DNA from: Trichuris trichiura
Taxonomy: Eukaryota; Nematoda; Enoplea; Trichinellida; Trichuridae
Assembly (NCBI GenBank): GCA_037903355.1
Contig: JBAJFE010000005.1
Coordinates: 1,674,001 to 1,738,000 of the forward strand
Direction of reading: 5' to 3'
DNA: 64,000 nt
This document shows, in pieces, positions 35,579 through 46,629 of the stretch. The position numbers were made by a program, and so were the translations under genes. Position 1 is the stretch's first letter. Every line of letters begins with the position of its first letter. The notes beneath the pieces were generated by a model that searched no databases, had not been told where the DNA came from, and worked only from the letters and a program-made list of their open reading frames with translations.

Positions 35579-38500
35579 TATTCTCTTGAAAAAAGGAGTC
35601 AAAACTAATGACGCTTGGGTTTCCTGGTACGATATTTGCGATGCTCACGTTACATGATTTTCATTACTTTTCGTTCTACACAAATTACATTATGTTGCAG
35701 ATAAAGTGCGCAGATTTTCTTCCCGCCCGTTGTTACAACTTTGCTAGCTCTTTAAAGCATTAATCCCGTTTAGCTCGTGAGTGGATCGAAAAAAAGCGGC
35801 GGGTGGAAAGCGAGCTGGGCGAGTTTAAAGTCCACAGTACCTGTAAATGCTCGCGCGCCTCTACGACCTCCTTGCCGCAAAAGAGGGCAGACTTTTTTGC
35901 CACTATTTGCCCCACGCATGCTGTAACAAATTGTCGTCGGCAAACGAGAGAAAACCTGTCGTTTTTTCGCATAGCTCAACGTGCAAACCAATTTCTTTTA
36001 CACTGCGTATTGTACTTGATTACACATACAGTAAACGATGTCATTTTTTTGAAATCTAGACTTAAAATGTAACCAGTTTACGCATGAATTGCTGCAGAGG
36101 GACTGGCTGCTAATTTGGTTTGTGCTGTTTTGGTAAGGGAAAGCAAAGAAACGCCAAAATGGGCAGAGAGAAACGACGGCATACCGAAACAAAATGTGCA
36201 GGTTCTAACGGAGTGTTCGCTGCTTCAGCGCGCCTCAACGCCCGAAGGAAAGTGGAGAAGAGCACTTGACAACTACGAACGAACGTTGCATTGCACGCTG
36301 ATGAGCAACCTTGAACAAAGTCGAACGAAGATGAACGAAAATGAACCAGGTCGAAAAAAGTTGAACGAAGCCGTTAATCATTATCAGTAGCGCTGCGCTA
36401 ATGCCAGTTTAGGCCTTTACTTATGCAGTAGGTTCGCGCAAGGCGGGCTCAAATGCTACCCATTCCAACTAACGATGCGAGTTGCCATAATACACGATAA
36501 TGGTGGTAATTTCCACGCGTCATTAACTGCAAAGGGCCTAGTAATTGAAACTTTAAATATTAATCTCTCTTAAGGTTGCCCTTGAATAATAGCAGTGATT
36601 TCTTTAATTGGCCATTCCGCGTACTCAGTTTTATGCTATAGAATTCACAAACAATTAAAATTGAACGCCCCATTAAATAATGTCATTAAGTTTTCGCTGG
36701 ACGAAGGATTATGCGCAAGCGAAAGGATCACTTTTTCTTTTCCCGCAAACAATACAGTAACCTGCTAGTAATCAAGTTTTTCTTGCTCCTAAAAATACAG
36801 TATAACAAACAAAGCCGATTAAACGCTTATTCCTCTCACAGTCGGACTTTAACTTTGCCGGCCATTCTGTCTGTGGCGCGCTTAACTAAGCCTAAACGAA
36901 AGGCATTTGTTTTGGCATACGTTTCGGTAAGGCCAGAACATGACAACTAACTTGCGTGCCAGTGAAAACAGAACAAGACGATATCATGCTTAACGCAAAG
37001 CATGCACGCATTTTTCAAAGATTACGCGCAAGGAAATGAATAATCGCTGCTGTTTGTCCTACTGCACGTTTACGAAAAGAAAGAACCTGATTTTTTTCTG
37101 GGTTACTGTACCAATTTGAAAATAAATAAGGAAAGAAACGCCAGGACGCATTTTTCGCTGGGATCAAGCAGGTAAAATTCATTTTTTAATGGTGATTCAT
37201 TCCAAAGTGATTTAGTAGCAAAAAAGGTTTGCCCCAATATGGCTGAACCCTTTCTGCGCCTTTCGGTTGGCGGAAGCACTTCCGTTCACTATGTTAAGGG
37301 TGAACCAACATATTATCGTCTTAAAAGAGCTACTCTGCATGCTCATAGCACTCCAAAGCACCTGTTCCTCATTATTGCTGCACGGAAAAACAAAACGCAT
37401 TAACGGAGGGAATGTCTTGCCGCTCTGTATTAGACAATACAGTAAAAACCACGTCATCTGTATTTTTAATTAATCGATTCTTCCGAGAATTACAGTGTGG
37501 AGTAATGACGTACGAAATGTGACAAATTGCATACAAAGGATATTTCATTTTCGATTGGGACCGTCGTGACAAACTTTCTAAAACTAACGGCAATGAAAGC
37601 ATAAAGGAACCGTTAAATCATCTTTAAAAATTCAAATTTTAAACATATTACGGTAGGAATAGTACCTGCATCCGTTAGATCGTTTTCAGTAATTCAAATT
37701 TTAAACACATGACAGTAGGAATAGTACCTGCATTCCTACCGCCATATATATATTTAAAAGTTTGAATTTCAGATACGCTGAATCCGCTTATCGTCGAAGA
37801 CCAACTATTCGAACGATCGCCTAACAGCCACAATTGGGATATGGAGTCGCCTTAGGATTAAAGTAAGTGCCGCCTTTCGATTGGGTTCTTGTTAAGTTAT
37901 CACTAAAGGTGCGAGAGTAAGCATAAGCGGCGACACTGCTTAAATTGACATAATTTGCAAAATTGTAGTTGGGAAATATGAGCCGCCACCTCCGAGCAAT
38001 TTGCATAGATTTCACCTGACCTATTGGGAGTTCATTGCTCAAAAAGTGACAAATCGGCTATTGATTATTTGCTTGAAAAATTAGTTGCTTCAGTCTATTG
38101 ACGAGAAAGCAGTTGAGCATTTCGTGTCAAGTTATCACTTTGACCTTAATTTCCAACTGCTCAAAGTTTCAACTAGTCGGCAAAAGTGTTAAACATTTTA
38201 AAAACGACCAAACGCGCATTAGAACTACGGTGAGGAGCGGCTCAATTGACGAAGGTCGTCGAAAGTGGGACAATTGAAATGCATCAATCATTGGATGCAT
38301 TAGAGCAAATGACTCATCTTTTTTAAATTCAGCACTCTTCTAATAATGCTGACAATATACCAACAGGAGTGTAATGGTCAAAAATTTAAACTTAACTACC
38401 AATATGCAATTGGTGCAAAGAAGGCTAAAACAACCGAACAAAAGTACAAAAGTGATTGATTAGTATGGCCGCAAAGGTTATGAAGACAATTTGTCATTCC

Positions 38501-40987
38501 GACTTAACGCAACGCGGATTGTTTGAAAATGAAGGCGGCTGAAAAGCGAGCCGATCGTGTTCCTTAAAACAGCTGACAACTTTGCAAACGACAACCTTGA
38601 TTAAACGTGCATTTACACGGTGAGGAAAAAAGGTCATTTGCGCTTAAAGCAACGCGCGGCGCTAACGACGTTACGGAGAAAATGTTGTGCGACTTTTAAA
38701 TGCAAATTAGCCAAGATTCGAACTAACGAGGACAATGTCTGTTAGCTTAGTTTCGACGAAAAAGTTCCATCTCTCGCGAGCGCGAAAACAGAAAAACTGC
38801 CAGTCGGAACAAAGTTGCTGCTTCAATGCTTTGTCGGATTTTAAAGACTTCTTTTTTCCAACCATCAACGCGGGACGAGAAACTCTGCCTTCGTGTCGTT
38901 CGGCAACAAGTGGCCGCAGTGCCCCAAGAAGCAGCTGTCCTTCTCGTCTTAAGTACGCAACGGAAAATTAATAGAACGCACACAAAGACGAAGAGGCAAT
39001 CTAAAAATGCCTTCGCTTTCTGTCCGTCCGTTCTCGTCGTCGCGTCACCCCCTTAAGGCTCAATTCATTAACACACTGATAGACATGCCACTAAGATAAG
39101 ATAAGAAAGAGAGAGACGGAGGCAGTCATCGAAAATGAAACGTTCGACTTGCTGGCTGAGAGCGCAACTCTTAAGTCGACCTTTGATATACAACTATTAG
39201 CCACGAATTTGAAAAATCACCGCGCATGGCGGCGGCTCATCGTCCAATTTCTCATTACTTACATTCGGCTCAATCTCTGCAACGAATTGCAGATAAGCTA
39301 TAACAACAATGACCATTTTCGAGGCATTTCATACTTGAGCTTTAAACGACTGAATGGGATTAGAAGTTTGCAAAGCGCAAATTTTTGGCCTTCGCTAGAA
39401 TATGCACGGAGAAGGACCTCTGTCGCCACAATATATTAACATTTCTTGAAAAACCGAAAACCACTATTTCTTATGCGTCAATTCGAAATCGACCAATAGA
39501 AGAACAGCGTTGCTATCTTATCGAATGTGGCAGCCTAAACATGTATGCCAAAATCGGGAGAGTTCATGTTGAGCTTCAAATAAGCTATCACAGATTGAAT
39601 ACTAATGTACTTAACAGGTTGGTTATATCAGCTTGAACACTCACGACGAACCAGAGATTACCATAACGAAAGGCTGATATGTTTTGCCGATAAAACTGAA
39701 CTGGCTTTAGTCGAGTGGAAGGAAAAATTCTGTTTTGAATAGAAAATAATACGACGCCTATGAGACGTTACAAATATAGGAAGAAACTGGATGCTGAACC
39801 GACAGGCCGCAAGAAGTTGTAAGATGACTGAAGGGGGCAAAAATGGCTATTAATAACTTGGAAGCCAAAAGGCGTCCAACCTTTGGGAAATACTATCGCT
39901 CAATTGTCAACGAAATAGCTACATAGCAGTCGTAAGGTTAAACTGCCCAACGCGCCCCATAAACTTCTAGCAAGCTGGAAGCAATTTCAAGCTGCCCCTG
40001 TTGCCCGTATGCTGCAGTCGATCGATCGACTGACCAACTGATTAAAAACCTAAAACTTCGAAGAAATCTTCTCACGGAAAAAGTCAACGCCGGAACAAAC
40101 GACCGAACGCCACTTGGACTGCTAAGGATATCTTTTCCGAATGACCCTCAACTGAACCCAACCATACACGCCTTCGAAGATGGAACAAAAAGGAAAGCAC
40201 TTACCATTTCAGGACTTGATGCAACGACGAACATTTTTCCAATAGGTGGTACATACAATGAGCTCTCAAAGACGAATGCAATATTCTGGCGCTTTCGAAG
40301 CCCTTGCGCTACAGTTTCTTTGCAAACCTCATTTTCATTTAAAAAATACTGTATTCATGCCTATTGTTTTCAAAGTTGAAGCACAAAAAATCGATACTTC
40401 AATATTATTACGTAATTATGTAAAAATTCACCCGCTTAGACGTGTTGTAACGAAATACCTTTTCGTTACAGATATCGCACGACGCAGTTAAGCAACAGAT
40501 CACTTGGTGTGCTTATCGTCGGCTGACTTATACTGCGCTAATGAGGAGCTGATTATGGGCGCCATTGGGACGAAGAGGAAGAAGCGATGATCGTTTGGCC
40601 CCGATATGACCGGGCAACAGGAGGTCGCAGACAGCTTACCGTTCTCTGGTGACCCGATAGCCTAAAGGAGCAGCACGCCGACCTTATTGTCTTGATCACG
40701 ACGAGGCTAAATGTCGCCAGGTCAAGCGAACCACCAATGGTTGCGCTCCTTTGGAATTATTCGAGTAAGTAACCTTTTAATTTTTCTAACAGTCCGAGCG
40801 ACTGATCAGCAATGGAAAATACAGCGAGTGCGTCCGCATTTCTTAAAGCTCAACTGAATGCAACATGGACAAACGCCTAAGACGCGCGCAGCGAATATCC
40901 GGAATGAATTTAAGTAACAAATGAGGGCAAGCTTAGTAACACTCTTTTAAAAGGAATGTGTAAATTGGATTTTGACTTATTTTGATT
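35579..40987. other. About 5.4 kb without a firm gene
   Basis: Upstream of IFRD, 35.76-36.06 kb is open in several frames on both strands, and 38.74-39.05 kb likewise, but none yields a recognisable product. At 37.63-37.73 kb there is a 42-bp tandem duplication. At 40551-40766 a plus-strand frame reads like protein (GRHWDEEEEAMIVWPRYDR...) up to a GTAAGT donor, but has an in-frame TGA at 40650-40652, so it may be a gene relic. Confidence 0.4.
37630..37733. repeat. Direct repeat, 42 bp, period 62
   Basis: Copies at 37630-37671 and 37692-37733 share ATTCAAATTTTAAACA and GTAGGAATAGTACCTGCAT with about four differences. The second copy runs on into ATTCCTAC, so GTAGGAAT...ATTCCTAC also forms a short palindrome. 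Confidence 0.85.
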
Positions 40988-41953
40988 TCAAGACAATCGG
41001 CAGAAGTCAAAGTCGCTTACGAAGTCCTGAAAATTAGAAGTTACTTTTGACGCAAATGGCGGCGGCGGCGGCGCAAGCTTACCATCATCAATTGCTCCAA
41101 TAGTTCCGTATCCCAGCCGCGCAAGTAGCCTCTTTGCAGATCCTCTTCCATGTCGTCGGCAACGATTCGCAAGCGCATGCCAAGTAAGCGCGCCGCATTC
41201 AAAGCGTCTGAATCCAACTCGCCGGTTTGTTCCAACGGAATTGCACCACCGCCAACGTTGTTACAGAAAATCGATTGGCCTAAGTCGCCCTGCTGCGGGT
41301 CAAGGTGAACTGCCGCATCGGTTGCACTGTTCCCTTCGATCATATTGCCTAAAGTGGCTGCCCAATTATATGATAAAACAAAAAGTGGATAATCACGTGA
41401 CAAGTCGCAATCGGCACAACGCAACAAGTAGTGAGCAGAAGTTGAGAAGTATATTCAACTCGTATACGCGCTTACCTGTGTTGACTGGTGTTCCGTCGAC
41501 TCGCCACTCATCGCCCGCAACGCTACGGATGTTGGCCATGCTATGACTACGACCAACTTGTAGCGATGACCCATTCTCTTGAATCACAATGCGCAAGCCA
41601 CGATGAAGCATTGGTGGTTGGCTTGAACTACGCTTGCGACGGCGAAACAATTGGCCTTGGCTCATGTCCAGCTCCATATGAATAGCGTCGGAGCACCCTT
41701 CGGTCAAGCTGGTAGCTACAAGTGGAGTTGAATAGAGTGTGGCAGCTTTCTGGTTGGCAAAGTCAAAACGGTCTGACAAATCGTTGTCACCGCCCGGACT
41801 ATAGAAGCCGCTATCCGGTAAAGCCACAACGAACGTCTGCGGCTGGCTGCAAGATTCGACGAGCTCGCCGCAAGCTTCCAAAGTGGACAATAATGATGAG
41901 TCCAGACTGTTGAGCGCGTTGTCTGATAATTCAACACGTTCCGACGTGTCCAT
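40988..41953 (-). CDS. Candidate BH3-motif protein, family unknown
   Basis: Exon 1 is 41476-41953, exon 2 starts at 41357; the joint (intron 41358-41475, phase 1) keeps frame. About 260 residues. The N-terminal 180 are serine rich and look unstructured. Near residue 213-228 is LLGMRLRIVADDMEEDL, which fits the BH3 consensus: hydrophobic, three residues, Leu, two, hydrophobic, small, Asp, any, hydrophobic (L...L..VADDM). That motif in an otherwise disordered protein is the pattern of BH3-only apoptosis activators. Exon 2 can read to TAA at 41041, ending in five arginines, or splice at ATG|GTAAGC (41082) over 56 nt to TTTTCAG and end DFVSDFDFCRLS at 40988. I start at ATG 41953; the frame is open upstream to about 42075, so the true 5' end may lie earlier. 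Confidence 0.6.
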
Positions 41954-42059
41954 ACCTGCCGGAGAAGTGGAACTTTTTTTTTCAATATCGCACCAAATCA
42001 CGTTGCGGCCGAGTATAGCTGTCGTTGACAAAGAACCGAAACACTCATTGGCGTCCAAG

Positions 42060-42330
42060 TTAGCCCATGCTCGTTGCTAGAATGATTGCACCGACGAGAG
42101 GAGTGCAAGGAGACAACTGGGCTGGCGGCGGCGGCATCTCACTACTTCACGCTGATTGGCTGTTACCCGTATGGGGAGGGCGCCGGCGGTCGCAGCAGCC
42201 TCACACTATACCACTGTAACCGTCAAACAACGATGACTCATTTTTGACAGCAGTCATATTATTTGGATACACTGAAGCAGGTCTGCGGCGGCCTATCGCA
42301 ATGGCAAGGCGGCGGGTTCCCGTACATTTC
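42060..42330 (-). promoter_or_regulatory. GC-rich putative promoter of the BH3-motif gene
   Basis: GC content rises sharply just upstream of the gene, with GGCGGCGGCGG and GCGCCGGCGG runs. On the minus strand GCCAATCAGC (42151-42160) is a strong CCAAT-box (NF-Y type) match. The position and orientation suit this gene; the start site itself cannot be read from sequence. Confidence 0.45.
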
Positions 42331-43519
42331 TATTTCAGCTTTCCAAGCCAGTCGGCTGCGAACAATGCGTCTTCTTATCTCCGCAAACGATCTGCTCCGA
42401 TGATCAGCGTCCACGCGCCGTAGCGACGCGGCGAAAGTGTCGGCGCGTGACGTGTCTCGCGAACACTGCTTGAAAAAGAGATGGCTCCAGGCTGGCTATC
42501 GTTCGCGAAAGGGGCCCGTCGACGAAAAAAACCCAACGAGGCGCTGCTTAAAACGCGCTAGCAACAATTTCCTATTTTAACAAACGGTATCACTTCCAGA
42601 AGCAGGTGTTAACCAGTTGAAGCTGCTAGTGGCGCGATACGGCTGTTCGGTCAACACAGACCTGCCCAATGATGGATGCAGACAGTTGACCTTGTGGATG
42701 CAATGTACAAGCACTCTATAACGGCGCGCCCATCCAGCGTGCCGTGCCTACTTGGGAAAGGCTGTACATACATACGCGTTGTCAAACATTCCATACGTTA
42801 CGTCGTCAGTAACGAATTGCGCCAAATTTAGGCTTCGGTGTGAGGTTGTCAACGTTAACTCAACGGAACAATACTGCTGGAAGAAAAATCTCGGCGCCTA
42901 TTGTGAAACATGGAAGTCAGTGCCGAAAAAAAGGCAAAACTCATTTAAGAAGCAGCAACTTACAGAAACTAGAGCGCTGGACTTTTTTCTGAATGTTTGC
43001 TAGTACGGAACCAGAGGCTACAATATCAACTTTGCCTATTAGCTCATGAAAAGCGAGAATCTTCTTCAACTTCTTCCTACTTTGCTTTGGTTTCAAACAG
43101 AAGGTCAACGCTATATCTTTCGATTCAGCGTTGGAGCGGTTGTAGCCTATTAGTGGAAAAGTGCAAAAAAAGCCTACTATAGTAGGCACTGAATTTTAAT
43201 CAGTTGAAATGTCGAGCTTTAGAAACGATGCAACGTAAGCGGACTACTTACCGCAGGCGTCCAGTTGCTCGCAGGTACTTGCGCAGCAGTCAACATCCGT
43301 TTGAACTTACAGCGCGGCGAAGCGACGCCAAGCAAGCAGTTGGCGTGACGCGCTGATTTGAAAATTCAAAAAAATTTACATAATGCTCGCACTGGTTAAC
43401 CTGAAAATCAATTATCACTGAGGAAGTAAAAAAGCACGAATAGCCGGTGGCTAGCCTAGGCGCATCTCTTCCAAAAACGCTTAAGCGCGCAAGCTGAAAT
43501 TTCCTAATAATTTTTTCAG
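42331..43519. other. No supported gene
   Basis: GC-rich to about 42.6 kb, then ordinary sequence. A plus-strand frame at 42752-43003 (83 codons, four cysteines) has no recognisable content. Confidence 0.4.
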
Positions 43520-43644
43520 CGTGGCTGACCTTTTATGGCAATTTCGCAGAAAAACGGCGGTTTCTCGAGCGAAAGAAGAGCCATTGAGGGACAGTTGGTT
43601 CAGTGAAACTTCGTTTGCCAAAGAAGGCAACAAGGAGCGTATCG
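43520..43644 (+). CDS. Isolated candidate coding exon, family unknown
   Basis: The 125-nt block is bounded by a good acceptor (TTTTTTCAG) and donor (ATCG|GTGAGT) and is open in one frame for 41 codons. The product begins VADLLWQFRRKTAVSRAKEE and ends FAKEGNKERIG, mixed charge like a real soluble protein. I could not find flanking exons that join it, so the gene, if real, is undefined. Confidence 0.35.
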
Positions 43645-44455
43645 GTGAGTATTTGCTTTAGACATTGAAGATGAGTTAAAGTCTTTGTCAAAGCATACTG
43701 AGCGCCTGTAACTTTTTTCGAAAACTAACGTGTATAGCAACTGTCTGCGCATGTTTTAAGCATACTGATAGTCTCTCCTAAACAAGTATGATAATTCTTG
43801 CTGACCGTTGGCACATGACGAGAGTTGATGACCATAAGCAGATAAACCGTTTTACACAAACATAGCACCTGTTGCATATTGGCGACGCGTCAAGGCTTTT
43901 GAGCTGCTAATGCTTTGTTAATATAAATAATTTTCCAACCAAAAATGTAGCGATGGACGCCATGGTGGCAAAGCGTTGAATTTTGCATGGCTAATGAGCA
44001 ACAAGTTATGCTCTGACCATTAGACGTCGAATCGGACCAGACAAGTTGTAGCATAGTTTTTCAGCTCTTCTTGAAACTGATCTTTCGAACAACGTCGCGA
44101 TTTTATGATACAGTATGCACATTTCGCGGCATCGGCAATCGAGTTGCCGTTCGCTTTAGTGTTTGCATGGACCTAAAATGCTTTTTTGCAGCAGGTGCGC
44201 TCTGGCGACGATCGGTTTGAAAGTATAGCCACAGCAATGCTCTCATCTTAACATCTTCAACCGGTTTTGCTGTTTGATTTATTTGACACCATGACAACTG
44301 TTTAAATTGCGAATAGTAGATTCTTAAAGAAACAAAACTAACAACAGTCAACTAGTTTTTGGCGGGAATGATAAACTGTACTATTTAGGTGGAGTCTTAG
44401 AAATGAAGTTTAAGCTTTGCAAAAGGAACTGCTGTCCCTTTCCCACATCCCGCAG

Positions 44456-45630
44456 TGGACAACTGCCCGGGTGGTGCACCGCTTGCGTACTGTTGACAAT
44501 TGGCTTATCCCTGTGAGATTCGTCGAGTAGACGGAGGCCCCCCAACCGCATCAATCGTGGGAAAGACTACTGCACAACATAAAAGGTGCTGACTTTCTGA
44601 TGATGCCGAAGAGGCGCGAATTGGTGGTCCCTTCTAATGCACAATCGTTTTGCAAATTAGTCTATCGACCTTGGCGAGCTATGTCAATAGGATACACAAC
44701 AGAAGCTCCTCAATTGACCAAAGGTACTCCTGGCAAAGCGCCCGTACCGTTGCCGAAAAGCTAACCCTGAACCGCCTAGTTTTGTTTACACAGACGCTGA
44801 CTATCGCGGTCGCTTATTTGCACTTAAGCAGACAACAACTTTTCGCACAATGAGTCAGCGCGCTATTGATAGGAAAAAAAAGAGTCTGCATAAGAGGTCA
44901 CGCGAACAGTTCTTCAGAAGCTCTTCGTTTCGGATCAATAAGTATACTTAGATGAATATGTATGATTTTTCTTCTTCTCCTCAGCTACAAGTTGTGTTCT
45001 TTTGTTAACGTTTTACAAAGTAAGGTTAATTCCATTGAAATTTTTGAGCCAATAGTATATTGGTTTGACAATATCCGTCATTGACGGCGGTTAAGTGGAC
45101 ATCGTGTTAGACGAAAGAACACCTGCTGTCATCGTCCAGTTGGGGTTGTCTGTTGAAGTTTAAGGTGACAATACGTTTTTGGCAAGTGACAGTTACACTC
45201 GACGATTCCACGACCGAATACAGCCACTAAGGCTAAATGACCAATGGTCAGAAAACACGACCGCCCGTCAGCACACGACCTTGTTTGTCCGTGACGACTA
45301 ATCGCTTTGGGGGCACAATTGGCTCCTCAGTGACCTTTGTCGGAGAAATAACTCAATTTTGGCAACATTGCCTCTAGCGGACGCTTCCTCAACTGTACAC
45401 GGCAACGATGACGTGAAATGGCCGTTTCAATTGCCTGTTGCGGACAATGAAGAACTTAAACGATGACCAAAACCGGTCAGTGGTCGCAATTATACCATAA
45501 CGCCACAGCTGGTCGACCCTACATGGTTATACCTGATAAGAAGTTTGACCACTTAGGCTCACATCTTAGGCGATACTACTATTGAATATTATTTATAATC
45601 ACTGCACTCCTTTCGGAAGATATAATGCGT
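44456..45630 (+). pseudogene. Stop-interrupted coding-like blocks
   Basis: From 44456 a frame follows a CCCGCAG acceptor-like site for 24 codons to TAG (44528-44530), then continues in the same frame for 77 codons to TAA at 44762. A second frame takes over for about 60 codons. At 45.17-45.58 kb another frame reads 45, 54 and 29 codons between single stops. The composition looks protein-like but I recognise no domain, and chance open frames are a live alternative. Confidence 0.2.
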
Positions 45631-46629
45631 TTTCGGAGATGCATCCACGTCAACAAGGACGAAGTGCGGTCAGTTGAAGTTAATTGTTTACCGTACGGTA
45701 CTTACGCGCTTCCCTATGCAGCAATATGGCATCCACAAAAGCGCATCTACTCTATTAGGCGGTGTCTACTCGCCTCGGAAAGGAAAACAAAGACTCTAAT
45801 GCCTTTCTGTGAAAAAAATAAGTCTCTTAAATGAAAAAGAAATAAGCTGCAACTAAACTAAACTGAACCAACTTAAACTTCTGCCTATAGAAGAGTTATC
45901 AATTATGAACTTTACCCCCCAATAATGAGCAAAGGCTGTAAACGGAAGGTGAAATCTCATAGGCTCAAAAAATGAATTTATATTACGTTATTTTTATATC
46001 AAAATCACATACAATAATATACAGTAATGTAATAATAGCAAGCTCACATATTTGCTGCAGAAAGTTACAGCCATATGCATTATTAAACTGCAACTGTTCT
46101 TGAGTTACAGCGCTAAGCTAATTTAAATAAAGTAGTACTTACTTTACGGAAAGACGAATCAGCGAAAAAGGTGTTCGCGCTGCTACCAACGTCATTGTCG
46201 TCGTCGTCATCCAAAAAAGCTTTGTACACAGCAACAATGACTTTCGGCATTTTAATAATGTGGCTAAAATATCTGCTCTTCTCGCTAACAACAGCCCAAC
46301 CATGAACAGCGGTAGGGTTCAGTATACCTGAATGTATAAATTACACGCCGGCAAAAAAGACAACGTCGTACACGCAGCGCGTAATCGAATAAATTCTAAC
46401 AATCCTATTCCGCAAGAGAAAACAGTATTAACTTTATGAAAGCCGTTTAGAGGTATGAATTCTGGCAGAATGAAGTAATAAAAGAGGAAGGAAGGATCAC
46501 TACCACTCGTGTAACGCTGTGTTGTAGTGGGATGATAAGTAAATGTCCATTAAGTCTAATGAGCATATAAAAGGTAGCACCGACGATGCCAAAAGATAAA
46601 GTATGTCGTCGTCAATGTTGTCTTCGTCT
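45631..46629. other. Laminin 3' flank
   Basis: AT-rich sequence downstream of the laminin stop. No coding exon seen. A 3' untranslated region is expected here on the minus strand; I cannot place its end. Confidence 0.5.

Noticed and set aside
35760..36072. A gene in the multiply open region upstream of IFRD
   Set aside because: Frames are open on both strands, none has recognisable content or consistent splice sites.
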